A DNA stretch of 64,000 nt from Streptomyces sp. CNQ-509 (GTDB taxonomy: Bacteria; Actinomycetota; Actinomycetes; Streptomycetales; Streptomycetaceae): NCBI RefSeq assembly GCF_001011035.1, contig NZ_CP011492.1:3109501-3173500 (forward strand). Direction: 5' to 3'. Numbering within the stretch: the stretch's first letter is position 1; each line of letters begins with the position of its first letter. The position numbers and the translations under genes are program-made. The notes under the pieces were generated by a model. That model saw only the letters and a program-made list of their open reading frames with translations, was not told the DNA's origin and did no database searches. Shown here in pieces: positions 16,523-25,504 of the stretch.

Positions 16523-17010
16523 GCCGCCCTCCGGTACGGGTCGAGCGGCGCGGACGACGAGCCCGTCATCCGCGGGTCGATGTCCAGGCCCAGCATCCCC
16601 AGGCCCTTCACCTCGCAGGTCACCTCCACGGTGATGATGTTGCTGGCGGCGCCCGGCTCCGGCGGGGAGAAGTCCCCCGACAGGTCCACGTCGACCGGGC
16701 CCGTGCACACGTCGCCCTCCAACTGCGACTCCGCCGCCCGCTGCGCGGCCCGCTGCGCCTCGCCCACGGTGCGCTGCAGGGAGGCGGCCCGTACCGCGTC
16801 GCGCGCCGCGCCGTCGACCCCGCCGCGGCCGTCGACCAACTGGCCGAAGGCGACGAGGACGAGGATGAACAGGAACATCACCGGGGCGAGGATCACCACC
16901 TCGATGGTCGTCACCCCCCGGTCGGACCCGAGGTCCCGGCGCTCCCCCGGCTCCCGGGCCCCCTGCTCCCCCCGGTCGCCGCGCGCCCTGCCCGCCGCGC
17001 TCACAGCCAT
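16519..17010 (-). CDS. TadE-family minor pilin
   Basis: 163 residues. DRGVTTIEVVILAPVMFLFIL is a TadE-type type-IV-prepilin-like segment, with cleavage expected after Gly and Glu at +5. DGAARDAVRAASLQRT follows, then a globular part with two Cys (GDVCTG, VTCEVKG). An unusually long basic N-terminus (about 30 residues) precedes the leader. It is separated by 19 bp from the upstream TadE gene and overlaps the downstream one by ATGA. Predicted membrane protein exported and processed with Flp pilin. Confidence 0.85.
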   Translation of the reverse strand: MAVSAAGRARGDRGEQGAREPGERRDLGSDRGVTTIEVVILAPVMFLFILVLVAFGQLVDGRGGVDGAARDAVRAASLQRTVGEAQRAAQRAAESQLEGDVCTGPVDVDLSGDFSPPEPGAASNIITVEVTCEVKGLGMLGLDIDPRMTGSSSAPLDPYRRAA

Positions 17011-17029
17011 GCGTCCCCGTCCCCCGTCG

Positions 17030-17533
17030 TCATCCCAGATCCGGTACGAACCGCTCGATCGGCCCCTCCGACTCCGCCCGCGCCGTGAGGTCGATGAACG
17101 GGAAGACGTTGACCACGCCGCCCTCCACCGCCACCCCGACCCGGTCGTCCGCGGCCTCGTACACCCGGATGTCCGGGCTGGTGAGCAGCTTCGGGCCGAC
17201 CGTGTTCAGCCGCTCCCGCGCCGCCTGCTGGGCCAGGCCCTGCCAGCCGCCCGGGTTCGATTCGGCCGTCCTGCGCGCCTCGCGCGCCCCGTGCTGCGCG
17301 GTCGCCTGCGCGACGTGGTCCGCGAAGAAGTACAGCCCGAACTGCACGGTGGCGAAGATCATGAAGTACAGCACCGGGGTGAGCAGCACGAACTCGACTG
17401 CGGACATGCCGCGGTCGCCTCCGCTTGCGCCGTGCCGCCCGCTCCCCGGCCCCGTGTCACCGCCGCCGCCGTCGCCGCGGCAGGCGTCTAGCCTGCGCCG
17501 CAGCCACGCCGGTGCCTGTGCCGTTGTCGCCAT
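17030..17533 (-). CDS. TadE-family minor pilin
   Basis: 167 residues from ATG 17533, chosen because the upstream extension overlaps the Flp pilin gene and lacks similarity. A Gly/Asp-rich cytoplasmic stretch leads to GDRGMSAVEFVLLTPVLYFM, a TadE leader with Gly cleavage site and Glu at +5. FGLYFFADHVAQATAQHGAREARR follows. The C-terminal domain lacks Cys, unlike the next two genes. Part of the Tad operon, 29 bp after the Flp gene. Confidence 0.87.
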   Translation of the reverse strand: MATTAQAPAWLRRRLDACRGDGGGGDTGPGSGRHGASGGDRGMSAVEFVLLTPVLYFMIFATVQFGLYFFADHVAQATAQHGAREARRTAESNPGGWQGLAQQAARERLNTVGPKLLTSPDIRVYEAADDRVGVAVEGGVVNVFPFIDLTARAESEGPIERFVPDLG

Positions 17534-17562
17534 GATCGTCAGCCCGCCCGTCAGCCCGCGGC

Positions 17563-17811
17563 TCAGCAGCCGTCTGCGCCGGCGTTGCTGATGCAGTCCT
17601 TGACGTCGTTCGCGCCGTCGGACAGCGCCTGGTTGATGATGACCGCGACCGCGCTGACGATCGCGACCACGATGGCGGAGATGATCACCCACTCCACGGC
17701 GGAGGCGCCGCGGTCCAGTTCGCCCGAGCGGGCGCGCTCCACGCGACCGCGCAGGAAGGTGACCAAAAAGTCGATGGCCGGGTGTCCGGTGCTGGTGAAG
17801 CGGTTCTTCAT
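17563..17811 (-). CDS. Flp-type pilin subunit
   Basis: 82 residues, the expected major pilin. The segment RGASAVEW-VIISAIVVAIVSAV has the prepilin cleavage pattern (Gly, then Glu at +5) and one hydrophobic helix. The C-terminal DVKDCISNAGADGC has two Cys, a likely disulfide. Leader of about 38 residues is longer than in Gram-negative Flp. The cognate prepilin peptidase (TadV/CpaA) is not in the window. ATG 17811; 38 bp gap from tadC, so cotranscribed. Product is processed at the membrane and assembled by TadABC. Confidence 0.9.
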   Translation of the reverse strand: MKNRFTSTGHPAIDFLVTFLRGRVERARSGELDRGASAVEWVIISAIVVAIVSAVAVIINQALSDGANDVKDCISNAGADGC

Positions 17812-17849
17812 GACGTCGTTACGTCCTCTCTGCGTAGTGGGGGGATGAC

Positions 17850-18794
17850 TCAGACCTGCAACACGCGGATGGCCGCGGGATAGACCAGGAAGACCAGGAA
17901 CCCGGCGCACAGCAGTAGTTGTGCGACGAGCATGGACTGCGACTTCTCGCCTGCCGCCCCCTCGATTTCGGCAAGCTCGCGGTGCCTCATGGTCTCCGCC
18001 CTGGCCGCCAGCGACTCGCGCACCTTCGCGCCGTCGTCGGAGACCAGCGCCAGCGACGCCGACAGGTCCTTCAGCTCTTCGATCCCCAGCTCGTCGCCGA
18101 GATTGCCCAGCGCCTGCCACTGGCTGGTGCCGGTGATGCGGGCGTCGGCAAGTGCGTTGCGCACCCTGCGCAGGGCCCAGCCGTCGCTGATGTCGGCCGC
18201 GGCCATCAGGGCCTCGGGCAGGCCGCGCCCGCCCGCGAGGTTCATCGCCACCAGGTCCAGGTACGCGCCGACCACGCGGCGCAGGTCCTTGCGCTTGTCG
18301 GCGGCGTCCCTGCGTACCTCCAGGTCGGGCAGGAGGAAGAAGAGCAGCGCGGCGACCAGCGCGAGCCAGACCGGGATGACGGGGTTCAGGCCGAAGCCGG
18401 CCACCGAGATCAGCGCGTACACGCCGGGGCCGAAGACCAGCCCCACCGCGGAGAGCAGCACCTTCGTGGCCAGGAAGCTCTCCCAGGAGCGGTCGAGCAC
18501 CGCCAGGTCGGAGCGGAGCGAACGCTGCTCCCAGCCCTGCCGCAGATAGAACTCCGCGGCCCGCTCCCCGACCTGCGCGCGCAGGCCGCCGAAGCGCCCC
18601 TCCTCCTGCTGCTGCGGTGAGGAGGTCACCGTCCGGCCCGAGCCGCGGGCGCGCAGCGCGTCGACCCGGGCGACCGTCGCGACCGCGCCGCGGCGGCCGG
18701 GCGCGATGGCCCGTACGAGCAGGTAGATGCCCAGGCCCATCACCGCGCCGATGACGACGGAGTACGTCAGCGTGTCCGCACCCTGGAACTCCAT
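17850..18794 (-). CDS. tadC: Tad pilus platform protein TadC (T2SSF family)
   Basis: 314 residues. One N-terminal membrane helix, a basic Q-rich loop, two central helices (FLATKVLLSAVGLVFGPGVYA; PVIPVWLALVAALLFFLLP), a cytoplasmic GspF-like helical domain (VVGAYLDLVAMNLAGGRGLPEA), and a last helix LVAQLLLCAGFLVFLVYPAA. This is the TadC arrangement. ATG 18794 overlaps the tadB stop (ATGA). It acts with TadB as the inner-membrane platform for the TadA motor. Confidence 0.92.
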   Translation of the reverse strand: MEFQGADTLTYSVVIGAVMGLGIYLLVRAIAPGRRGAVATVARVDALRARGSGRTVTSSPQQQEEGRFGGLRAQVGERAAEFYLRQGWEQRSLRSDLAVLDRSWESFLATKVLLSAVGLVFGPGVYALISVAGFGLNPVIPVWLALVAALLFFLLPDLEVRRDAADKRKDLRRVVGAYLDLVAMNLAGGRGLPEALMAAADISDGWALRRVRNALADARITGTSQWQALGNLGDELGIEELKDLSASLALVSDDGAKVRESLAARAETMRHRELAEIEGAAGEKSQSMLVAQLLLCAGFLVFLVYPAAIRVLQV

Positions 18795-19714
18795 CAGGAG
18801 ACCTCCTCACGCGGCCGGACGAAGGCGACCTGCTGCGGCTGCTGCTTCGCGCCGGCCAGGAAGCGCTCCGGCGTCTCGATCGTCGACAGCTTGCGCAGCC
18901 ACCAGAAGCCGGCCGCGAAGAGCCCGCAGACGCAGGCCAGGACCGCCTGGCCGACCGGCGAGCCGTACGGCTCGACGAAGCCTCGGTTGAAGACCGACAG
19001 GCCGAGCACGAACGCCACCGAGACGCTGACGACGATCTGCACGCTGCGCCGCGTCGAGGCGCGCTGCGCCATCACGCGCTGGCGCATGTCGACCTCCTCG
19101 CGCGCCGACTTCGCCAGCGCGCCCAGCACCTCGCGCAGACCGGGGCCGCGCAGCCGGGCGTTGAGGATCAGGGCGGCGATGATCAGGTCCGCGGAGGCGT
19201 CGTCGAGGTCGTCGGCGAGATGCTGAAGGGCGTCCGGCAGCGGCGTACGGGACCGCAACCGGTCGACCATCGCGTCCAGATGCGGCCGCAGCGCGGGCGC
19301 CGCGGCCCTGGCGGACGCCGGTATGGCCTGCTCCAGGCCGACGGCGCCGGCGATCGTGTCGCGCAGCGACTCCGTCCACTGGGCCAGCGCCTCGACCCGC
19401 TTCATCGCCGTCCGCTCGGCCGCCGCGCCGCCGAAGAGCTTGTCCCAGAACGCCACCAGCACGCCCGTCGCCAGACCGGCGACCGGCCAGCGGGTCAGCA
19501 GCAGCACGAGCAGCCCGGCGACCGCCGCGAGCGTCGCCCGCTGGCTGGCGAACCGGACCAGCTCCGCGGCCCGTTCGCCCTGCTGCTCCTTCTCGTGCTC
19601 CGGCTTCGCCGGCAGTCCGCGGAGCGCGACGATGAGCAGCGCGATGCCGCCGCCGATCACCGCGCCGGCGAGCAGCCCGTAGCCCATGGTGGCGGAGAAG
19701 ATGGATCCGTTCAT
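18794..19714 (-). CDS. tadB: Tad pilus platform protein TadB (T2SSF family)
   Basis: 306 residues with an N-terminal helix (YGLLAGAVIGGGIALLIVAL), a helical pair near 65-95, and a GspF-like cytoplasmic domain (WTESLRDTIAGAVGLEQAIPA; LIIAALILNARLRGPGLREVL). Two C-terminal helices follow (VQIVVSVSVAFVLGLSVFN; AVLACVCGLFAAGFWWLR). ATG 19714 has a GGAGG SD overlapping the tadA stop codon six bases upstream, so translation is coupled. Partner of TadC and TadA. Confidence 0.92.
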   Translation of the reverse strand: MNGSIFSATMGYGLLAGAVIGGGIALLIVALRGLPAKPEHEKEQQGERAAELVRFASQRATLAAVAGLLVLLLTRWPVAGLATGVLVAFWDKLFGGAAAERTAMKRVEALAQWTESLRDTIAGAVGLEQAIPASARAAAPALRPHLDAMVDRLRSRTPLPDALQHLADDLDDASADLIIAALILNARLRGPGLREVLGALAKSAREEVDMRQRVMAQRASTRRSVQIVVSVSVAFVLGLSVFNRGFVEPYGSPVGQAVLACVCGLFAAGFWWLRKLSTIETPERFLAGAKQQPQQVAFVRPREEVS

Positions 19715-19720
19715 CTGCCG

Positions 19721-21037
19721 CTACCTCCAATCCCCGCTGGGCTGGTAACCGAACGGAATCAGCTCGTCGATGCAGTGGATCGGCGCGTGCGGGTGCAGCA
19801 GGCCGTCCGGGCCCTCCTTGAAGACCTCGGACGACATCACGCGGCCGTCCACGCCGTTGACCTCGCGCACCGAGGTGACCATGCGCTGGAGGCCGCCGCC
19901 CTGGTGGTAGAGGTTGCGCCGCTCGATGAAGACGACGAAGTCGATGGCGCCGGCGACCAGCATCTGGCTGGCCTCCACCGGCAGCCGCTCGCTGGCCTGG
20001 AGGGCGTACGTCGAGATGCGGTTGAACACCTCGGAGGAACTGTTGGCGTGGATCGTGGACAGCGAGCCGTCGTTGCCCTGCGACATCGCGTTGAGCATGG
20101 TGACGATCTCGTCGCCGAGCACCTCGCCGACGATGACGCGGGACGGGTTCATGCGCAGCGACCTGCGGACCAGCTCGGCCATCGTGATGGCGCCGTGGCC
20201 CTCGGAGTTCGGCAGCCGCTCCTCGAACGCGACCACGTTGGGGTGCAGTTCGGGGAACTGGTCCAGACCCAGCTCCAGCGCGCGCTCCACGGTGATCAGG
20301 CGCTCGGGGGCGGGGATCTCGTTGGCCAGCGCGCGCAGCAGCGTCGTCTTCCCGGCGTTGGTGGCGCCGGCGATCATGATGTTCTTACGGGCCCGCACCG
20401 CGCAGGTGAGGAAGGAGCCCAGCTCCGCGGTGATCGTCGCGTTGCCGATGAGGTCGGGCAGGAAGACCTTGCCGAGGCGGGCGCGGCGGATGGACAGCGC
20501 CGGGCGGCGGGTGACGTCCATGACCGCGGAGAGCCGGGAGCCGTCGGGCAGGCGCAGGTCGAGCTGCGGGTTGGCGGAGTCGAAGGGGCGGGAGGAGAGG
20601 CCGGAGTAGGCGCCGAGGATCTGGATCAGCTCGACGAGTTCCTCGTCGCTCTCGGCCACCGGGTCGACCTTGGCCTCGCGGCCGTCGGCATAGCCCACGA
20701 AGACGTGGTCGAAGCCGTTGATGTCGATGTTCTCGACCTCGGGGTCGTCCAGCAGCGGCTGCAGCCGGCCGACGCCGAAGAGGGCGGCGTGCACGGCCGC
20801 GGCGTACGCCTCCTCCGTCTCGGCGTCGAGGGGCGTGCGGCCGTAGTTGATCTCGGAGCGGGCGTAGTCCTCCAGGATCTGCGCGATGACGGCGCGGGCG
20901 AAGTGCCGCTCGTCCTCGGCGGACATGGGGGTGACGTGGGCGAGCTGGTCCTCGTGGCGCTGCCGGGCGATGCGGTCGCCGGCTTCCTGGCGGAAGCGTT
21001 TGACGAGGCCGTGGTCTACTGCGGGTCCGCTGCTCAT
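19721..21037 (-). CDS. tadA: Tad pilus assembly ATPase TadA/CpaF
   Basis: 438 residues. Secretion ATPase that powers Flp pilin assembly. N-terminal domain to about 150, then the ATPase core: Walker A GATNAGKTTLLRAL, Asp box and Walker B region RMNPSRVIVGEVLGDE, and His box GSLSTIHANSSSE. RLSAVMDVTRRPALSIRR is typical of CpaF. ATG 21037 overlaps the upstream tadZ-like stop by ATGA. Full length and intact. Confidence 0.95.
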   Translation of the reverse strand: MSSGPAVDHGLVKRFRQEAGDRIARQRHEDQLAHVTPMSAEDERHFARAVIAQILEDYARSEINYGRTPLDAETEEAYAAAVHAALFGVGRLQPLLDDPEVENIDINGFDHVFVGYADGREAKVDPVAESDEELVELIQILGAYSGLSSRPFDSANPQLDLRLPDGSRLSAVMDVTRRPALSIRRARLGKVFLPDLIGNATITAELGSFLTCAVRARKNIMIAGATNAGKTTLLRALANEIPAPERLITVERALELGLDQFPELHPNVVAFEERLPNSEGHGAITMAELVRRSLRMNPSRVIVGEVLGDEIVTMLNAMSQGNDGSLSTIHANSSSEVFNRISTYALQASERLPVEASQMLVAGAIDFVVFIERRNLYHQGGGLQRMVTSVREVNGVDGRVMSSEVFKEGPDGLLHPHAPIHCIDELIPFGYQPSGDWR

Positions 21038-22155
21038 CGGGCGGCTCCATGGCGGGGGCCGGGGCCCTGCGCGGGGCCCTGGCCGGGGGTGGCGCCGGGG
21101 GCGCCGTAGGCGGGGTGCTGGCCGGGCGCTCCGGGCTGACCGGGGGCCGCGGGTGCAGCGGGGGCGCCGGGCGCGGCGGGCCGGCCCTGCTGGTCCGGGG
21201 CCTGGGGCTGCTGGGTGTGAGGCTGCTGGGCGTGCTGCGGGGCCGCGTGGCCGGGCTGCTGCGGGGCGCCCTGGCCCGCGGCGCCGCCGTACGGTGCCTG
21301 CGGGGCCCCGCCGCCGTACGGCGCCTGAGGGGCCCCCGCCGACGCCGGCTCGGCCAGCAGCGAGCTGCCGAAGTGCTGATGCAGATCGCTGGCGACCTTG
21401 CGGATGGACCGCACGAGCATCGACTTCTCCGCACGCCCGCGCCGCCGGCCCGCCAACTGCTCGGCGCCCGCGACGTCGTCCGCGATCACTCCGAGCACGC
21501 GGGCGCCCGACTGAGACGCCGTGAGCATGTCGTTCACCTGCGCGGCGACTTTCGCGGCGCCGGACGGCTCGGTGACCAGCAGCACGCCGATCAGCGGCGT
21601 GCCCAGCGCGGCGGCGCCGCGCTGCGTGCCGTGCAGCCTGGCGGAGAGGGACGACGCCCGGTCCCGTACCCGCGCGATCTGCTCGGGCAGCGCGCGGGCC
21701 ACCAGCAGCACCAGCGAGGCGTGCGAGAACAGCTCCAGGGTGCCGGACTCCACGCCGACGCGGCCGCAGTCCGCGATCACGTCCGCGCCGCCGTGCGGCG
21801 ACTCGGCGAGCGCGGCGAACGCGCCGCCCAGCGTGGGCCAGAGCCGGGTGAGCCCGGCGGACTGGTCGGAGTTGCCGAGGCCGACGATGACGTCGAGCCC
21901 GCCGGACATCGGCTGCGCGTGGTCCCACAACTGCTCCGCGGCGATCCCGCGGCGGGCGGTGGCGGCCAGCGACAGCATGCCGGTGTTCGGGTCGAGTGAG
22001 TTGCCGTTCTGCCCGACCGAACGGTAGACGAGGTCGCCGCCCGCCGGGTCCGCCTCGGCGAGCAGCGCACGCCGGGGCCAGACGGCGGCCAGCGCGACGG
22101 CGGTCGTCGTCACACCGGGCGCGCCCTTGTCGGCCGCGACTGCGATCAGCGCCAT
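21034..22155 (-). CDS. TadZ/CpaE-like P-loop protein
   Basis: 373 residues. The MinD/ParA-like N-terminus MALIAVAADKGAPGVTTTA keeps the signature Lys but lacks the GKT lysine of a normal Walker A. ALLAEADPAGGDL and VIADCGRVG follow in the usual places. The last 110 residues are Pro/Gln/Gly-rich low complexity with APQAPYGG repeats. The family localises Tad pili to sites in the cell; the modified P-loop suggests binding more than hydrolysis. ATG 22155 is 40 bp after the cpaB-like gene. Streptomyces versions commonly have this degenerate loop. Confidence 0.85.
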   Translation of the reverse strand: MALIAVAADKGAPGVTTTAVALAAVWPRRALLAEADPAGGDLVYRSVGQNGNSLDPNTGMLSLAATARRGIAAEQLWDHAQPMSGGLDVIVGLGNSDQSAGLTRLWPTLGGAFAALAESPHGGADVIADCGRVGVESGTLELFSHASLVLLVARALPEQIARVRDRASSLSARLHGTQRGAAALGTPLIGVLLVTEPSGAAKVAAQVNDMLTASQSGARVLGVIADDVAGAEQLAGRRRGRAEKSMLVRSIRKVASDLHQHFGSSLLAEPASAGAPQAPYGGGAPQAPYGGAAGQGAPQQPGHAAPQHAQQPHTQQPQAPDQQGRPAAPGAPAAPAAPGQPGAPGQHPAYGAPGATPGQGPAQGPGPRHGAAR

Positions 22156-22195
22156 GGTGAGTTCCCTCGCTCCCGTGAAGTCCCGCTAGACGACG

Positions 22196-22924
22196 TCAGC
22201 TACCGCTGGATACGAGAGTCAGGCCGACTTCCTTCTCGGACGCCGCCGCCACGAGAGGGCCCGCCTGCGTCTTGTCGACGAGGAGATTGACGGTCACGGT
22301 TCCACTGGTGACCGTGCCCTCGTCGCCGCGGCTGATGCTCTGCACCTTGACGCCCTCGGCGAGCACGTCGCCGGTCGTGACGGTGCCGGAGGAGCCCGTG
22401 CTGCCGTCCTCGCTGCTGCCGGACGAGCTGGGGCTGTCGCCGACGAAGTAGGCGTCGACACGGGCGCCGTCGACCAGGCCGCCGGGCATCTGGCCGGACT
22501 CCATGGTCACGCCGACCACGGTCTGGCCCTCCTCCAGGCCCTTGCCCTTCTGGATCATCTCGCTCACCAGAACGCTGCCGGGGACGAGGTCGGTGGTGGC
22601 GTAGAACTTGTCGAGGTCGCCCCGCAGGTCCCAGCGGATGTAGGGGATGTCGCTGTCCTCCGGCATCATCACCTGCTCGATGTCCTCGTCGGAGATGCCC
22701 TCGCCGGCGGGGACGCGCTCGGAGATCTGCACGGCGGCCACCTGGTTGCCGGCGCGCAGCACGAGCACGGCGGTGCCCAACGCGCCCGCGAGGATGAGCA
22801 GCACGGCCAGCGCCGCCAGCGCGGGTTTGCGTTCGCGAGGAGCAAACGGCAGTCTGTCGCCGGACTGCGGAACAGGGGCGGCCGACCTGCCGCCCGCGGC
22901 TGCCGTGCGTTCCCTGGTCTTCAC
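22196..22924 (-). CDS. CpaB/RcpC-like SAF-domain protein
   Basis: 242 residues, first gene of the Tad operon. After a basic/Pro cytoplasmic N-terminus comes one membrane helix (ALAALAVLLILAGALGTAVLVL). An SAF-like domain follows (ERVPAGEGISDEDIEQVMMPE; TTDLVPGSVLVSEMI), then a RcpC-like part with a Ser/Gly-rich insert (SPSSSGSSEDGSTGSSG). Extracellular or wall-facing. GTG 22924 starts MKTRER; a consensus-like promoter lies about 90 bp upstream. Role in Tad assembly is taken from the family. Confidence 0.85.
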   Translation of the reverse strand: MKTRERTAAAGGRSAAPVPQSGDRLPFAPRERKPALAALAVLLILAGALGTAVLVLRAGNQVAAVQISERVPAGEGISDEDIEQVMMPEDSDIPYIRWDLRGDLDKFYATTDLVPGSVLVSEMIQKGKGLEEGQTVVGVTMESGQMPGGLVDGARVDAYFVGDSPSSSGSSEDGSTGSSGTVTTGDVLAEGVKVQSISRGDEGTVTSGTVTVNLLVDKTQAGPLVAAASEKEVGLTLVSSGS

Positions 22925-23413
22925 GGAATCACCCCGTAACTCGCCGTTTCCTGGCCGAAATTCCCCTACCTGATCGGCCGAGAACGCCGCAACAGGTTGT
23001 CAAGCCATCGAACCGTAGCAGTAGCCTAAACCCCCCTCAACCCGCGTCAGGCAACGAGAGCGTCACAGCCCGTCGACAGTTCCGATGGCTGAGACGACAA
23101 CCAACTCCGGGCCGCAAACGACCAGCTTGCGGGGGCGGACGGGGCCGGTTCCCGCGGGCGTACGTGTCCACGCGCGCGCCGGGACCGGGGGCGGCCGCGC
23201 CGTTGGCGGTGCACGCTGTGACAGAACTGTGGACCGGGTATTGGCGAATCCGGATATGTGCAGTCGCCAACTCGCCGAATGAACGGAATTCCGCGGGAGT
23301 CGGGGCGCGATTACGGATGTCACTGGTCGTCGCTACGATCCGGTGGGAAAGGGTATACACGTGCGGCAGCCGGTGCGGGAGCGGGTGTGCGGCGGACTCG
23401 GGGGGTCCGGGGG
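22925..23413. other. Divergent intergenic region, Tad operon and TPM-like genes
   Basis: 489 bp, no gene. It holds the leftward Tad promoter (23012-23040). An inverted repeat TTGGCGA/TCGCCAA (23241-23247 and 23264-23270) is also present. For the rightward gene there is a weak promoter candidate, TTACGG (23311-23316), 17 bp, TACGAT (23334-23339). Confidence 0.5.
23012..23040 (-). promoter_or_regulatory. Candidate promoter of the Tad operon
   Basis: On the minus strand: -35 TTGAGG (23040-23035), 17 bp spacer, -10 TACGGT (23017-23012). It is about 90 bp upstream of the cpaB-like start, suggesting one transcript for nine genes down to 16028. Confidence 0.5.
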
Positions 23414-25504
23414 ATGGTGAAGTCCGTGGGGGGCGCGGGGGCGTCGGTGCGCGCCATGCTCACCGCCGGCCTGCTGCTGCTTCTGGCGAGCCTGACGGCG
23501 GCCGGGGTGCCGGCAGGGGACGCGGTCGCGGCGGGCCGGGCGGAGGGGGACGGCGGCCGGAGCGGCGGCGGGGGCGGGCAGGCGGCGTATCTGGCGGAGC
23601 AGTTGCGCGCGGAACCGGTGTACGTGACGGACCAGGCCCCGCGCGAGATACCGCGGTCGGCCGCCGGGGAGTTCGCGAAGGCCGCGAAGCGCACGGGGGT
23701 GCCGACGTACGTCGTGCTGCTGCCCGAGCGCAACCCGTTCGACGAGCGGCTGCTCGGCGCCGTGCACGACAGGCTGCGCCGGGACGGGCTGTACGTACTG
23801 CTGGACAGCAGCGGCATCGGCATCACCGCCGTGCCCTTCGGCGTCGACGTGCCGGCCGAGTCGGCGGCGACCGTGGCGCTCTATGAACTGCCGTACGACG
23901 CAGGGCCGCTGCTCACGTTCCAGCGCTTCGTGGAGGCGCTGACCGACGACGACCCGGCGGGGCGCGCGGAGGCGGCGCGGGAGAAGTACGGCAGCGACGC
24001 GGGCCGCGCGCCGGAGGAGGAGCCGGAGAGGCTGCACATCACGCGCACGGACCGCGCGAACCAGTCGTTCCTGACGGGCATCCTGCTGGCCGGGGTGCCG
24101 CTGCTGGCGCTGCTGCTCGTGCCCTACGTGCTGCGGAGGCGGGCCGCTCGGGCGGGTGCCAAGACGACGGGCCGCGGCTTCGCGGACGTCGGCGGGCGCG
24201 GGCTGCCCGCGGCGGTCGCGACGGCGGCGGTGCTGGCCGGGTCCATCGCCCTGGGCGCCGCGGTGCTGTACGACGAAGAGACGACGGACCCGGGCCCGCC
24301 GCCCACGCGGGCGGACATGGACGCCCGGCTGGACCGGGTGTCGGCGGGGCTCGCGCAGGACCCGGTGTACGTGGACCCGGAGTCGCCGGCGCAGATCGAC
24401 TCGGCGGAGCTGGCCGGGCTGCGCAGGAAGATCGGCGGCCTCGACGTGCCGGTGTACGTGGCCTCGGTGCCGATGGCGCCGGAGGACGAGTCCGGCGGGC
24501 AGGCGGACACGTTCCTGAAGGCGCTGGGCCGGACGGCCGGCGGAGACGGCGTCTACGTACTGGCCGATCCGCGGAGCGGCTATGTGAGCGCCGTCGACCA
24601 CGGGATCGGGCTGGACGTCGACCTGTATCTGCTGCCGGAGGCGATCGGGTACCCACCGCGCGACGTGGACGACGACGACCTGCGGCTGGGCGAGCGGGTG
24701 GCGATGCTGGTCGAGGAGCTGGACGGAGCCCGGCCCGGCGGCGCCCCGGGGAGGGCACCGTCGCCCATGGACCCGCCGGACCCGGTGGCGGAGGACGCGC
24801 TGCCGTCGGTGTTCGCGGCGGACTTCGCACCGGGGCTGTTCGTCGGGACGCTGGCGGCGGGGCTGGTGTTCGGGCTGGTGGCGGGGACGGTGCGGATCTT
24901 CCGCAGGGTGCGGCCGGCGAGAACCGCGGCGGTCGCGGCCGCCGGCGAACGGTCGTACGAGGCGCCGCCGGACCCCTCGGAGGCGTACCTCCGGCGGACG
25001 GCGCACGCGGAACTGGAGGCGCTGGCGAGGGAGTTCGAGACGGCGGACCCGGCGGGCGCGCTGCGTGTCCGGGTGTGGGACTGCCTGGACGCGGCGCAGT
25101 TGCTGGTCGACGTGGAGGAGGACGGCCGGATCGACACGGACGCGACCGCGGAGTCGCTGGCGACGGCGATCACGCTGATCCGCGCGGCCCGCGCGACGCT
25201 CGCCGCCCCGGGCACCCCGGCCCGCCTGTGCACCCTGAACCCGATGCACGGCCCCGCCCACGGCAGGCAGCGCATCCGCCCGGCCCCGGGCGCCCCCGCC
25301 CGCACGGTCCCGCTCTGCGCGGGCTGCCGCAGGGCGGCGAGGTCGGACCCGGGCACGGCACACCGCCGGCGCCTCACGCTCCCGTCGCCGCGCGGGGAGG
25401 CGCGTATCCCGTACGACACGGCCCCGGGCCCGCTGCGCACGGCGGGCGAGGGGGTGCCCCGACTGATCCGCGAGGTACAGGAGGCCGCCGGTGTCCACGG
25501 CTGA
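23414..25504 (+). CDS. TPM-like membrane protein with duplicated extracytoplasmic domain
   Basis: 696 residues from ATG 23414. A hydrophobic N-terminal signal (AMLTAGLLLLLASLTAAGV) is followed by two related extracytoplasmic domains, each beginning with a PVYV block (EPVYVTDQAPREI; DPVYVDPESPAQI) and containing VPTYVVLLPE or VPVYVASVPM. Membrane helices separate them (about 220-240 and 260-280), and a last helix is at about 475-495. The C-terminal cytoplasmic part ends with a Cys/His pattern, CTLNPMH then CAGC. The downstream gene is a shorter paralogue. Function unknown; TPM-fold resemblance is inference. Confidence 0.75.
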   Translation: MVKSVGGAGASVRAMLTAGLLLLLASLTAAGVPAGDAVAAGRAEGDGGRSGGGGGQAAYLAEQLRAEPVYVTDQAPREIPRSAAGEFAKAAKRTGVPTYVVLLPERNPFDERLLGAVHDRLRRDGLYVLLDSSGIGITAVPFGVDVPAESAATVALYELPYDAGPLLTFQRFVEALTDDDPAGRAEAAREKYGSDAGRAPEEEPERLHITRTDRANQSFLTGILLAGVPLLALLLVPYVLRRRAARAGAKTTGRGFADVGGRGLPAAVATAAVLAGSIALGAAVLYDEETTDPGPPPTRADMDARLDRVSAGLAQDPVYVDPESPAQIDSAELAGLRRKIGGLDVPVYVASVPMAPEDESGGQADTFLKALGRTAGGDGVYVLADPRSGYVSAVDHGIGLDVDLYLLPEAIGYPPRDVDDDDLRLGERVAMLVEELDGARPGGAPGRAPSPMDPPDPVAEDALPSVFAADFAPGLFVGTLAAGLVFGLVAGTVRIFRRVRPARTAAVAAAGERSYEAPPDPSEAYLRRTAHAELEALAREFETADPAGALRVRVWDCLDAAQLLVDVEEDGRIDTDATAESLATAITLIRAARATLAAPGTPARLCTLNPMHGPAHGRQRIRPAPGAPARTVPLCAGCRRAARSDPGTAHRRRLTLPSPRGEARIPYDTAPGPLRTAGEGVPRLIREVQEAAGVHG

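Noticed and set aside
20337..22120. Tad operon as a type II secretion or DNA-uptake system
   Set aside because: The ATPase has CpaF/TadA features, there are two T2SSF platform genes, a short Flp pilin and TadE proteins, which together specify Tad pili.
23041..23413. Riboswitch in the gap before the TPM-like genes
   Set aside because: One inverted repeat with a 16-base loop is present, but no conserved riboswitch core was recognised.
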